Assembly: GCA_963969495.1 (NCBI GenBank)
Contig: OZ018321.1
Coordinates: 102,673,578-102,737,577 of the forward strand
Source: Ceratothoa steindachneri
Taxonomy: Eukaryota > Arthropoda > Malacostraca > Isopoda > Cymothoidae
Direction of reading: 5' to 3'
Length of the DNA: 64,000 bases
This document shows, piece by piece, positions 33,545-44,400 of this stretch; the first letter of the stretch is position 1; the number at the start of each line of letters is the position of its first letter. The notes beneath the pieces are model-generated. The model was not told the origin of the DNA, did no database searches, and saw only the letters and a program-made list of their open reading frames with translations. Made by a program: the position numbers and the translations under genes.

Positions 33545-34110
33545 ACTCATATGGTATATCAATTCATCTACCTTGGTGACGACTGTACGTCGTCATATAT
33601 ATGATATACTACTAACACACAAACAACCAAAGCACAACAACACCGCTTCAAACTTAGCAAAATTACTCAACACTTAAGAACAATAAATGGACAAACAAAT
33701 ATAAACGACGTATTAGAAAACCTTAAAATTATTTACATATCCAATAGCGAAAAAAAACTAAAGCTAACGCAAGCAATTTTAATTAAAAGTAAATAATCAA
33801 TGTTTATCATCAAATATTATGAATTTTGTAAAACTTTATACATATATTAATGACATTATAAAAAATACCATAAGGATAAAATATATAATGGTGCGCAATT
33901 TAACACGTAACTCTATATTACCATAAATAGCTCGGATATTTTACATTATATACACTTTTAAAATGTTATTAGTATAATTCAGCAACTTCTACAAATAAAT
34001 AAAAAATATATAACTAGAGTAGAAGATATTCAAAACCAGTTCCATATCTTGATGAAAGATCATTTTGAGATTAAATCTAAAAAAAAATATAAAGTAATAC
34101 AGTAATAACG
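33545..34110 (+). pseudogene. Penelope-like element 3' end (GIY-YIG tail plus 3' noncoding)
   Basis: LGDDCTSSYI, then a stop where Gly is expected, then YTTNTQTTKAQQHRFKLSK, corresponds to the second half of a GIY-YIG domain. ENLKIIYISNSEKK and LTQAILIKSK close it. The noncoding tail (33860-34110) is shared with 24560-24870. 5' truncated and dead. The family is the same as the PLE remnant at 26.6-27.0 kb and differs from the PLE at 15.6 kb. Confidence 0.78.
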
Positions 34111-34198
34111 ATATTTAATTTTCCTTATATCAAAAATATATTTTTTAATAAATGCATATTTTTTTGCTTGGTTCTATTTGATTGCACTGAGCTGTGAC

Positions 34199-34295
34199 AT
34201 TTTTGCTGTCAAGCTTTTTTTCGAATGATTCTTATGTATTTCAATGCCCTGAATTCAAATCTGGCATTGTTTTTTTATTAATCAGGTCTATTTAT
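34199..34295 (+). repeat. Left TIR of the candidate DNA transposon
   Basis: TTTTGCTGTCAAGC, GATTCTTATGTATTTCAATG, CTGAATTCAAATCTGGCATTG and AATCAGGTC match the complement of 37125-37222. In the best 50 bases only about four differ. Confidence 0.8.
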
Positions 34296-34507
34296 TTTTG
34301 CTATGGCCTTTTTCCTATAAAAATATCGAACTTTTATTTGTTTTTGTGCCATTTTACGAAATATATTCACTAGAATTTAAGAAATTTCATAGCCCCTGAT
34401 CCCATCATTACAAATTTTGACTATCATTTGATGTTATTTCGACAGCATGCAACACTCATGATGCATTGCATCATATTTGGTAATTTTAGAAATTTCTGGA
34501 TGTAGTG

Positions 34508-34536
34508 TGACGTCACAAATATTTTCTTATATAAAG
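34508..34536 (+). promoter_or_regulatory. Possible promoter: CRE-like site and TATA box
   Basis: GTGACGTCAC (a perfect CRE-type palindrome) at 34508-34517 is followed by TATATAAAG at 34528-34536. It lies about 240 bp inside the left TIR and about 580 bp before the first recognisable exon. Confidence 0.35.
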
Positions 34537-35118
34537 AGCGCATCTCTTCGTGATAAACAAAGCAGTATTTAACTCATTAACATTGGCTATCATAGTTAGA
34601 TTCCTAATTGTATTTGATATGGTTACTACTAATTGTTTTTTTTCCTAAGCCGTTTGATTGGTGATTAATGTGCAAAATGTTATACTGTATGTGATTTTTA
34701 TACATAGATTTTTCTTATATCCTACCCTTATACGTAATAAAAAATATATATTTAAAATATATGCTAAAAGTGTTAAAAAGATATGAGTTGAATGTCAGAG
34801 ACCAGTAAAAATAAAAATTCTATAACAATGGTGGTTTTCATCTATATTAGTGTATATAGTTTCAATGATTAGTCTAATAATATTCTACACTTGTTGATTC
34901 TAAAATGATTTTATTTTAAATACTTTCCTAACTGCCAATTTATTTCTGAATTATAAATGTTTAAATGATTTTATTTACTTCAGAAGATTCTAAAAATGAA
35001 TAGAAAATGCAAAAATTACCCAAACAGGTCTTGTTTTATCTGAGGGCAAGTAACATTGCCTGGACATCAAGCGAAAGTCACGTCATTTGTGAAAACAAGT
35101 TACCACTCATAATTTAAG

Positions 35119-36917
35119 ATGAAATTAAGGGATCAAGATAAAAAATTTGCTCCTCATTTCTGTAGGAAGACGTGTATTGAAAATCTAGGAATATGCAGTA
35201 AAGGCAAAATGTATTCACTACCTTTTGTTATACCGATACAGTGGCGAAAGGCAAAGATCATGTGAGAGATTGTTATTTTTGCCTCACTGACGTAATAGGC
35301 AAGATTTTTATTGTATATTTAATTATAATAGTATCTTAATCTATATTTTTTATATATCCATCATATGAGTATGTTTTATTCTGTGATTCTTAACATTTAG
35401 TCATTTTATTTCAGAGTGAACAGAAAAAACAAGCAACCTGTTGTTTATCCTGATCTTCCTTCTGCCAGACAACCAGTTCCTCACGGCCGAAAGGTACCCA
35501 TACCAGCATCACCAGGTAATCTGGTTATTTTAGAGAGAGTGATGAGGAATATTGAGAAATGGATACCTCTTCATCATTTTTGCCTTCAAGTTTAGAATTA
35601 AACCAACTTAATCCTTTAAATCAAGCCCAACTGAACGACTTGAGCAGAGATGGATCTATCAAAATAGTCAGCCCAGTTACTGGGTTCAAGACTTGGTGAA
35701 AATAATTTACTAACTCCAGAAACAACCTATTACTGGAACTACAGCAGAGATGAAAAGTTTCGAAAGTTTGTTCCGTTCACGAAAATACTATGCTGCTATA
35801 TTGCAAAAATGTCAATGAATAAATTGAAGCTTTAGGCTTCCCCTATAAGCCAGATGAATGGAGACTTTTTATAGACTCATTAACCGGAAGTTTAAAGGCT
35901 GTGCTCTTACATATAGAAAATAAAGTAGCATCTGTTTCAGTATCACACTGAGTTCAATTAATTGAGAATTATGAAACCATGAAGATTTTACTGGATGCTA
36001 CGAAGTTCAAGCTTCATAAATGGAAGATATGTGAAGATCTAAAGGTAAGAAATGCATATAAATTCAATTTATTTAAAATAAATGATTCTCAGTACAACAT
36101 TATAGTTACTTTATCTAAAAACACTTGCCTTATTTAAATTAACCTCGTTTTCGTATATGCTGCATTTAAAAGATTAAAAGTTCCATCTCTTATATATAAA
36201 TATTATACATAAACATTAATTTTTTTACATTTCTTCCGACTTCAAAATAGTTTTTAAATTCAGGTTGTGTTTTTAATACTAGGAATACAAGGTGGCTACA
36301 CAAAATATCCGTTTCCTCTTTTTATGGGATAGTAGAGCCGACGAGCAGCGTCATGAGCGACAAGAATATCCATCTCGACAGTTTTGTAATCCTGGTTCTC
36401 ATAATTTGATATATCAACTTAATCCTAATAAAGTTTAACTTCTGCTCCTTCACATAAAATTGAAATTAATAATAAGTTTTGTAAGAGGCTTAAAGGAAGA
36501 AAGCCGAGTATTTCTTTTTTTTTTTGACATACAAATTTCAAAAGGTTAGCGATGCAAAATTAACTGCAGGTAGTTTTGATAGTCCTCAAATAAGGATGCT
36601 AATGAGAGACCCTAGTTTCACAGAAGTCATGAGTGAGGCAGGAACAAAATGCTTGGCAATCTTTTAAAGCAATTTCTTTTATTCTTCTCAGAATATGGAA
36701 CCATTGAAGAAGGTTTAATGTAAAACTTTCAAATCTTAAGAGTGAGAATGTCTGTAAAACTCCACTTTTTAACATCGCATCTTGACTAGTCCGATAAATT
36801 GTGGAGATTACAAGAGGAGAGGTTACATCAGGACATTAAATGCATGAAGGAAAGGTACCAGAGAACAAGGGAGAGTAATATGCTAGCTGAATATTGTTGG
36901 TGTTTAAAAAAGGATTA
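35119..36917 (+). pseudogene. Transposase-like gene with WDSR and HQDIK signatures, family not named
   Basis: Pieces read in the order expected for the family. N-terminal zinc-finger region: DQDKKFAPHFCRKTC and DHVRDCYFCLTD (35119-35291). VVYPDLPSARQPVPHGRK (near 35440-35490). QAQLNDLSRD, then TPETTYYWNYSRDEKF (35630-35760). GFPYKPDEWRLFIDSLTGSL and KAVLLHIENK (35845-35920). KLHKWKICEDLK (up to 36044), an intron, GIQGGYTKYP and the LWDSRADEQ region (36290-36345). SPQIRMLMRDPSF (near 36580). EERLHQDIKCMKERYQ and AEYCWCLKKD-stop (36810-36917). Conserved Asp, His and Glu residues suggest a nuclease or transposase fold, which is my inference. Stops and frameshifts show it is dead. I am confident of the family pattern, not of its biochemical role. 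Confidence 0.65.
36045..36263 (+). other. Spliceosomal intron in the transposase-like gene
   Basis: GTAAGA follows the codons for EDLK, and TTCAG ends 219 bp later, where VVFLILGIQGGY resumes in phase 0. This restores the family's usual DLKVV...GGYTK reading. Confidence 0.75.
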
Positions 36918-37124
36918 ACCAGTAGAAATACAAAACAAAATCTATAAAATATTTTTTTTTTAGAAATAATGCTTCCTTTCTGTTTTTCTCATTTTTCCTT
37001 GTAAATTATCACAAATTATAGCAATTGTATCAAGAAAGGTGTTTTATTTCACAGTTTTGTTCAAATTTACCTCTAAAAATTACTTTAGAAATATGATATA
37101 TTAATATTAATAAAATGGTTGTTG

Positions 37125-37222
37125 CAAAAGAAAATGACTTGATTGAAAAAAAAACAATGCCAGATATGAATTCAGCGGATTGAAATACATAAGAATCACT
37201 TGAAAAAACCTTACCAGCAAAG
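37125..37222 (-). repeat. Right TIR of the candidate DNA transposon
   Basis: Inverted partner of 34199-34295. Both carry TTTGCTG near the outer side, then a T-run, GATTCTTATGTATTTCAAT and CATTGTTTTTT reading inward. Confidence 0.8.
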
Positions 37223-37537
37223 GATTTATTTTCAAACTTATGGATTTGTTATTTATACTTTAAGCAGGTTTTCTATAATATAACTGGCGATGAGTTAGAT
37301 GACGATGAGTCTGCTGACAATGAGTCGGCTGGTGATAGTAAGCGGCGAAGAGTTGGCGGCGATGAATTGTGCTTTATTCAGCTGGTAAATGAAAAAGTGT
37401 TTAGGTTAAATAATGTTCCAAGATCCAATGTTCATCCTCTGAAGATGAATATTCTTCCATTAAATCAGGGGCCGGCAAGTACTTTCACCCGTTACCCAAA
37501 TTTGCTTCGTCTGGAGTCCTCGTTGCCCCATAACTAA
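37193..37537 (+). CDS. Open frame without a good start, possible exon
   Basis: About 115 codons free of stops, from the last bases of the right TIR to TAA at 37535-37537. A CAG acceptor-like site at 37266-37268 could open an exon here. It includes an acidic repeat (TGDELDDDESADNE, then SKRRRVGGDE) and an unremarkable C-terminal part. The only ATG is late. I recognise no family; it may be chance. Confidence 0.2.
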   Translation, partial: ESLEKTLPAKDLFSNLWICYLYFKQVFYNITGDELDDDESADNESAGDSKRRRVGGDELCFIQLVNEKVFRLNNVPRSNVHPLKMNILPLNQGPASTFTRYPNLLRLESSLPHN

Positions 37538-37739
37538 AATATTGATTCATCAGAGATTTTTCATTTAATAGAGTAAGTGGTGCAAGATTTTGGTTCATTT
37601 TTTCAAATAAATAATACTTTTTATGCATTTTTGCTACAGCTATAAGATAATTGATGGCAATTAATTAAGTAATAAATAAAACTGCTAAGGCAAGACACTA
37701 CTCGAAAATATTCATTTGAAACAAAACACTAACAAAGTT

Positions 37740-38120
37740 CTTAGTGCGAAAAATTATAACGCTTCATTACCCCCATAATTTCATCAAGACCTGGTGTTTT
37801 TTAGGTCAGGGCTCTCTGTCGGTCGTTTGCTAGAACCAAGCTATTTCTGTATGCTGCTTTTATATTTGCAAGGGCAGAAAATCCTTGCTCACACAGGTAT
37901 GTTGTAGCAAACGGAAGCAAGACTTTTGTTGCTTGCGAGCGAGCAATGGAAAATGCTTTCACTGATCTTAACATACAAAGTCTTGTTAGTTCTTTTTTGG
38001 ATCATATAAAATTTGAGCTTCCTTGCAAGCCCGAAGTTCCAAAATTGCTTCTGCCAAGCCTTTCGGCTCCTCTAGTATGTCAGCACTCATAATTTTCCAA
38101 AAGATGATTGGATAGAAAAC
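37740..38120 (-). pseudogene. hAT transposase C-terminus (ZBED5-like)
   Basis: On the - strand: LAEAILELRA, AFSIARSQATKV, then LLPFATTYLCEQGFSALANI and AAYRNSLVLANDRQRALT with PGLDEIM after it. This is the dimerisation end of hAT transposases of the ZBED5/FAM200 type. One or two frame changes occur. Only the 3' end is present. An N-terminal piece of the same type lies at 54560-55520, but I cannot say they were ever one element. Confidence 0.85.
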
Positions 38121-38243
38121 TTGAAGTATCATAAGCTCTCCGAAGAAGTTAACTACCGGTAAAGAGGTTTAAGGTAAGTTACCAGTGGGTTGCTGCCAAA
38201 TCCAAGTGGATTCTATATGGCAGCTAGGGTGAAACGAGACAAA

Positions 38244-39420
38244 TCATCTATAAAAGGTGGAGGAGACCACTTTGTGACAAAAATTAAAAAAAAACGACGG
38301 GTTAAAAGATTCCTCTGCCAATATGAATCGAAGACGGGTGTGTTGAGGAATAGTTAAAAGGGTCGGGAAACAGGACAACCGGAGAATGGCAAAATAGCTA
38401 CAATCCAATAAAAGGGGGGCAACCGATTGGTCCCTACCGCAAAAACGACAGCAAGGGCTGATATGAGCATCACCCGAAACAAGATGGCCGTGAGTAAGTC
38501 TCGTGTGGCCAATGCTAACTCGGCAAAGGGCCACCTCCAACGACCGCATTCTATGACGACTCGAGGGCCAAGAGCAAATAGAATTTTTAATTTTGTATAG
38601 TTTCGATGTTGAACAGTCATCACATTCATTCTGCACAGTTAAAAAATATACTCTCTTATTGAAGGGAAGTAGTCCCTAAAAGGCAGAGCCGAGTTCTCAG
38701 GGGACACAGAATGTGCAGAGCGGGCCAGCCGATCAGCCTTCTCGTTGCCCAGGACCCCCACATGCCCAGGGACCCAGCAAAAAATAATTCTATATCGGGA
38801 TGCATTTTGGATCAGCCAGTTGCAAATTTCTGTGACTAGGGGATGGGTTGCATTAAAAGATCTAATTGACTGTAAGACACTCCTTGAGTCGGAAAAAATG
38901 ATAAAATCATTAAAAAGTAAAATTTGGATGAATCTAAAGGCTAAAAGGATTGCTGAAAGTTCAGCGGTAAAAATTGATGCTGCTGGCGGCAAAGATTAAG
39001 TTAGGAATTCTCCTCCTGGGTAGATGGCTGCGGCACCCCCGCCACCGTCCGACTTAGAGCCATCCGTGTATAGTGGGCAGCATTATTTGCGTGAGGTTGA
39101 ATCCTCTAAGAACAGGCTCTTAATGATGCGAGGGTCCATGGATGACTTCTCCAGGCTCCACATGTTAGCACATACTGTGGGGAGAGGAGCACGCCAACTA
39201 GGGGTCAGTAAGGATTGAAGGGTAAGGACCCTTGGAACACCCAGGTTAGAGAGATGATCTCCTATGCAAAGGTTCAAAGGGCGGGGTAAAGATGGCAACT
39301 TATCATATGCCACCGTTGATTCGGCAGTATACAGGCATCTGTAGACCTCTGATACGGGGGCTTGCTGTACTCGGCAGATGTATCGCATGCAGATTTGAAG
39401 TCTATCGTAGGGCAAAAGGG
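38244..39420 (-). pseudogene. LINE Z ORF2: end of RT, RNase H and C-terminal region
   Basis: From the 5' side: CMRYICRVQQAPVSEVYRCL (39370) and NLCIGDHL, then YTDGSKSDGGGAA with the first RNase H Asp (39070-39040). AELSAILLAFRFI has the Glu (38940), IIFSDSRSVLQSI the second Asp (38870), and CWVPGHVGVLGNEKADRLA the His/Asp region (38770-38720). The C-terminal part has CRVSIGHTRLTHGHLV and CCRFCGRDQSV with a later LLLDC, the usual zinc-like end of I elements. One stop separates the RNase H ORF from the final 130-codon ORF. Confidence 0.92.
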
Positions 39421-39430
39421 GGTACCCTAA

Positions 39431-39437
39431 TCTCGCA
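39431..39437 (+). repeat. Target-site duplication TCTCGCA, left copy
   Basis: TCTCGCA at 39431-39437 is repeated at 40121-40127, flanking the inserted LINE X piece. LINE Z reads on in one frame (CEIRVPPFALR) if the insert and one copy are ignored. Confidence 0.75.
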
Positions 39438-40120
39438 TCCTCACACTGACTACATGGCAGGAATACGGGCAGCTCTTCGGACTGCTTGGCAAAGAAGATA
39501 GGAGACGGTCGAAGAGAACTTTAAGTTGTGTGCCATTGCGCCGCGACTGTTCCCATGGACCTATTCCTTGACGCCGCGACGGCTTCAGGTCACTTTCTGT
39601 CGTCTCCGAATCGGACACACTCGTGTGACGCATCGCTATTTTATGGACCGCCGCCTGCGCCCTATTGCGACGACTGCGTCGTCCCCAACACTGTTCGGCA
39701 CATTTTTGTCGAATATCCCAGTCTGGGTGATCTTCGCGCACGTTACCGTCCCGGGCCTGGGATGGGCGGGGTCGCTACCGCATGCCCCTTGTACTCGGGA
39801 CGAGTGCGTGCACCATGACTGGTGGACTGACAGACTTTCGGAGGGAGGCCGGCCTTCTCCCTTGTATTTAACTAGTTGTTTTTGTTGTTGTTTTTGTTAT
39901 TGTTGTTTGTTTGTTTGTTTTTGTAGGTCGCAGGCTCCTGCGCCGGGGGCAGGGGCACCTCCCCCCGACGCCGGAGCTTGCTCCCTGATTGTTATCCCTT
40001 TTTATTGTTGTTTCTGTTAAAATTTTTATTTTAAAGTAGCCTAGAACTAGGCTGTTTGTTTGCGGCGACTTATGCCAAAGTGGGCAGTCGCCAGATAGCC
40101 CCTTAAAAAAAAAAAAATAC
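39438..40120 (+). mobile_element. LINE X, 5'-truncated 3' end inserted into LINE Z
   Basis: Homologous to 52005-52694. It begins in the ORF2 C-terminal region (DYMAGIRAALRTAWQRR, ENFKLCAIAPRLF with a frame change, GHTRVTHRYFM and DDCVVPNTVRHIFVEYPSL). It passes the stop into the T-rich 3' untranslated region, AGTAGCCTAGAAC and a poly(A) of 13 bases at 40105-40117. Opposite to LINE Z, with a 7-bp target duplication. Confidence 0.9.
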
Positions 40121-41511
40121 TCTCGCAGTGAAGGCTGTTGACAGAAGTACGGAAGGCTCCACTAGAAAGGTGAACTCCGAGGTTTCAAATGGGGTTCAGC
40201 ATTTTAAGGGCTGAAGGGAAAGCCGATGAGTAAATTTGACAGCCATTATCAATTTGGATTGGACGAGAGCTGTGTATAATATCCATAATGTTTGTCGGTA
40301 ACTGCCCCACGAAGTGTGTGAGAGGACTTTCAAAATGTCTAGAGCCCGCATACAGCTTGTTCAAAGTCGGCGTAGGTGTGGCAACCAGGATAACTTTGGA
40401 TCGAGAGTTACGCCAAGGGATCGAAACTCGGAGACAAACTCTATATCTTCGCCTTGTAGGGAGATAGATGGCGGAACAAGAATCCCTCTGCCTCAGTGGA
40501 AATACATTGCTTTGGTTTTGTTCGTGGAAAAGCGTGATCCCTTAAGTTGTGCTCTTTTGGATACAGCATTGACCGCCAGTTGTAGCCGACGCGCTGCTGA
40601 TGAAAGGCGAGGTGAGGAACAGTATAGTGCTAAATCATCGACAAACAGAGTTGCTGATACACCCTCTGGGTGAGACGAAATAATATCATTGATTGCAATC
40701 ATAAAACATAAGACACTTAAAACACTGCCCTGAGGAACTCCCTCCTCTTGGGGTTGCAGGTCAGAGTATGCGTCTCCAACACGTACCTTGAAGGATCTAG
40801 ATGCTAAAAAACTTTGAATAAGTGAAGGTAAAAGGCCTCTCATCCCCCAGAAGTATAGCTGCTTCAAGATGCCGTATCTCCATGTTGTGTCGTAGGCTTT
40901 CTCAATATCAAAAAATATAGCCAGGAATCGGTGCTTTAATGAGAAAGCTTTTCGGACCGATCCCTTGAAACGTACTAGTAGGTCAAGGTACTATGACCTT
41001 TGCGAAAACCACATTGAAATGGAGAGAGAAGGTGATTGGTTTCTAGGAACCAGTTTAGGTTCTCCAATATCATTTTTTCCAGCAACTTACTCAAACAGCT
41101 GGTGAGAGCTATAGGGCGGTAGTGATCTGCATCCAACCCCTCCCTGCTCGGTTTGACAAAGGGAAGGATGATCCCAATGCGCCATGATGACGAGTAAAAA
41201 CCCTTCACCCATATAAGGTTGTACAAATCAAGTAAGAAGAGAGTAGAATGTGGATGTAGGTGCCGAAAAATATCGAAATGGATCTCATCAAGGCCAGGGG
41301 AAGTAGATCTGCAGAGGGACAAAGCACTTTGCAGCTTATGGATGCTGAATAGAGCGTTATACGGAAGGTTAGATTTTGTTGTGAAGTTGAGAGAATTAGC
41401 TTCTTCCTTTGATTTGTAGGATTGAAAAGCCTTATCGTAACGGCTGACACTGCTGACGGTGCGGAAATGGTCAGCAAAAGCATTGCTGACCGCCAGGCCG
41501 TCATTCTCCAA
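40121..41511 (-). pseudogene. LINE Z reverse transcriptase
   Basis: From 41511 downward: KLQSALSLCRSTSPGLDEIHF, WRIGIILPFVKPSRE, HYRPIALTSCLSKLLEKMIL and FQCGFRKGHSTL. After a frame change come FDIEKAYDTTWRYGIL (first Asp), RSFKVRVGD, EEGVPQGSVLSVLCF and TLFVDDLALYCSS (F-V-D-D intact). The order and spacing are those of I-group LINE RTs. Frameshifts near 40975 and a few stops inactivate it. The thumb region continues to 40121, where LINE X interrupts it. Confidence 0.93.
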
Positions 41512-41519
41512 GGAACTGT

Positions 41520-42630
41520 CTAAGTTGAGTGTGGGGGTATGGTTATTATCATAACGGCCGCTGATCTTATTAATCCTATTCCAGATCTTAGCAGTAGGTA
41601 TAAGACAGGAAATTGATGAAACGTAACGGCGCCATGAATTTCGGCGAGCCTGACGAAGGGTTCTTTGGCGAAGCGCACGAGCTCGGTTTCAGTCGACCTT
41701 GTTGCACAAAGTTGGGTTCTTTTGGATCGGGCATGGGCTAACTTGTAATTTTTGATAGTTGTTGCACACGTCGAGGTCCACCATGGCACGGTTGAGCGGC
41801 CCGTAGCAGGTCGCTTCCGTGGGATGGTCTGTGTGCTGCATTGTAGATAGTCGATGTAAAGTATTCTACTGCCGCGTCCACTCCATTGAAGATCCCCAAG
41901 GATGCATTTGTGAAGGTCGCCTCTCGGAAACCTTTCCAATCTGCATTGCCTAAGTCCCACTTAAGGGGCATGGATGTATGAGGGCTAACTTGTAGGGCCG
42001 ACAAGACAATAGGATAGTGGTCACTCCCATGGAGATCGTCAAGAATTGACCATCAAAATTCCGTGAAGCAATCAGGGGAACAAACAGACAGGTCAACACA
42101 GCTAAAAGCTTCCGTCTGGACATGATAAGAGGTAAAATCGCCAGTATTTAAGACACAAAGAAAGTCGGATAATAAAAGAGACTCTAAAGCACTGCTTTTG
42201 GCATTTCGAGTCATGTCACCCCAGTATGGGTGACGGGCGTTAAAATCTCTTAGTAATAAAAATGGGGAGGGCAACTGGTCTATAAGTTCTAAAAGGTCGG
42301 GTCTCGACAATGATAAATAAGGGGGTAGGTAAATAGAGCAAAAGGTAAAAAGCTTAGTAAAAAAACCCTCACGGCAACAGCTTGGAGGGTAGCATTTAGG
42401 GAGTTGGGAGAATCATGGTGGGATGAAGATACCATGATTGACACCCCTCCATGAGAGGGGCTTCCAGCAGGAGCAATAGAGTTGAAAGTAAGAAAGCCGG
42501 GTACCGGCGGAAAGGGCCGTATACCCAATTTATTCTCCTGAAGACAAATAACAGCAGGGTGGAGAGTCGTCAAAAGAATTTTGAGTTCTTCCCACTTTGG
42601 AAGAACTCCTTGACAATTCCATTGTAAAAT
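41520..42630 (-). pseudogene. LINE Z AP-type endonuclease
   Basis: Starts near 42629 with WNCQGVLPKWEELK, then HPAVICLQENKLG (catalytic Glu, near 42545), GGVSIMVSSSHHDS, PFLLLRDFNARHPYWGDM (D-x-N, near 42250) and SCVDLSVCSPD. A DLHGSDHYPI-like end lies near 42040, followed by the linker to the RT (KWDLGNADWKGFREATF). The ORFs break at about 42290, 42050 and 41740. It would nick target DNA to prime reverse transcription. Confidence 0.9.
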
Positions 42631-42779
42631 GGAAGATATTATGTGTGACGATTAGATACCACTGTGGATATCTTTTTCTCTTTTGAGGCCGATATTGTAT
42701 TTGAGGTTCGTCCCAAAGAGCTTGAAAGACGGAGAGCCTATTTTGAGGAGCCTGCTTTTGCAGGGGGGGAGATCCTAGA

Positions 42780-44400
42780 TGGAGCAGTAAATGGGTTTTT
42801 TTCGTGGGTTTTGGAGAACCAACCGAGGCCCTTGATTGTAATTAGGGCTCGCAACCGGGCGGAAAAGGAAGATCAAGAAGGGATTTTTTGCCGATAGATC
42901 CGGATTCATGGGTCGAGGGTATTGTCGGTGTCTGAGGAGTTGGTCCAACCACCGCATTTGGTGATGTTGGAGTATCAACTGCTTCCATCGGATCTTGGGT
43001 TGAAGGGTGAGTGGAATGAACAGGTGATCTGAGCGAGGTGTGTGAAGCTGGGTGTATATCTGCCGTTTTGGATCAGGATGGGGCCTAAGTCCTGTGAAGG
43101 GCGGGACGGACTTAAGGGCATAGAATGTTTAACCATAGGGGAGGAGTCCATTGAAGATCCTCGGGGATCGGCCGAGTCAGCTCCAGAGGCTGCCTGCTTA
43201 TTGGTGGTCGATGACCCAGGTAAGGAATCCTTCCTCTTACTACTGGGCTTTGGGTCTCGGAGCCGGGTGGATGAACCTTCACTGGTCGATGTTGAGGATT
43301 CTTTCAAATAGCGTCTTATGTCTTCAAGTGTCTCACCCTGAGCGTCTGTCCCAGCTAGAGCTGCTGGAGAGAGGGGGACTACATTTGTTATCTCGGTGTG
43401 AGAGCGATGCTTCGCTTGCATATTCTGAATGTTTTCGACGCTGCGAGTAGATCTAGAGTGAAGTGCTTCAGGCTGGTCAGAACTCGCGCGTGATGGTCGG
43501 TTTCGTCCAGCGTCACGTAAAACTTCAGAGAAGAGCCGGCCGAGTGGCGAGGTTTGTGCTCGGGCACGCTGGCGGGCCCCTCTTATATCTAGACGTAGGG
43601 AGTCATGCAAAGCGAGAACTTCCTTTTCATATAAAAATATAGAGCAGAATTTTGACGCAGCACTGTGGGTACCTCCGCAGTTGGCACAGCGGGGTGTTTT
43701 GGTGAATTCGGGGCCATGGTACTCAGAGCTACAATTTACGCAGAAGCGAGGGTGCCGACAGGCACGGCCAACATGTCCAAATTGATTGCAATTGAAGCAG
43801 CGTCTGGGTAGTTCGATGTAGGGATTTACCGGGACACGAAGGTACCCAGCTTTAATATACTGCGGCATTTTTTGTCGTTCAAATGTTAAAATCAGTGTGG
43901 TGGTTGGGACTTTAGTGGAGCCTAATGTTTTAGTTACCCTGTGTACTAGTGTGACACGTTGGGTACTGAGCTTACTCTGGAGGCGGGTGGGGTCGTAGCC
44001 CTTTAGTTCGTTTGAACGGACGACACCTTTGACGAAATTCAGACGCGGATGGGGCGAGACAGTTATTGGAATTTCAGCTATCGAAGATAGATTTCACACA
44101 AAGTTGTGTTGAGAGTGGGACGAAACCTCGACTACGACATCCCACTTCCTCTTGACCACATCCGGCGGGGTTCACCACAGCGGGACTCAAAAGATTTATT
44201 GACTTCAAACACATTGACTTTTGCAAGTGGGATGTCGGATGATGAATTCATGACAAGAAAGCAAGGATAATCTAGATCCGAGTCTACTTCGTTGGAATAG
44301 GAGTCCAACGAGCGAGGGAAGGCTGAAAGGGGAGGTAAGGAACGTTTGGCACGAGAACCCTTAATAGAAGGGGAGTTTTTTGGTTTATGGCTAGCCATTG
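42780..44400 (-). pseudogene. LINE Z ORF1 (nucleic-acid-binding protein)
   Basis: The 297-codon ORF at 42975-43868 opens with MPQYIKAGYLRVPVNPYIEL and three CCHC/CCCH-type knuckles: CFNCNQFGHVGRAC, CVNCSSEYHGPEF, and CANCGGTHSAASKFC. A long Ser/Arg/Pro-rich tail follows. Upstream in other frames lie TTTLILTFERQK and NELKGYDPTRLQSKLST, the preceding RNA-recognition-like region, and a start region with SHKPKNSPSIKGSRAKRS near 44390. The C-terminal tail decays toward 42780. ORF1 proteins package LINE RNA. Confidence 0.88.

Larger units (their letters stand above)
34199..37222 (+). mobile_element. Candidate DNA transposon with long TIRs and an unnamed transposase-like gene
   Basis: Two inverted repeats of about 100 bp bound a 3.0-kb segment containing one decayed, intron-bearing gene and a promoter-like region. 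The inverted repeats share GATTCTTATGTATTTCAAT, CTGAATTCA and ATCTGGCATTGTTTTTTT in the same order on opposite strands. The gene belongs to a protein family I know by pattern from many arthropod and Hydra genomes, where it is highly repeated, but I cannot assign it to a named transposon superfamily. Its position exactly between the repeats makes a DNA transposon the simplest reading. Target duplications could not be fixed because the outermost ends are eroded. Confidence 0.6.

Noticed and set aside
39528..40020. 164-codon and 96-codon + strand ORFs as new genes
   Set aside because: They are two frames of the inserted LINE X C-terminal region, matching 52060-52443.
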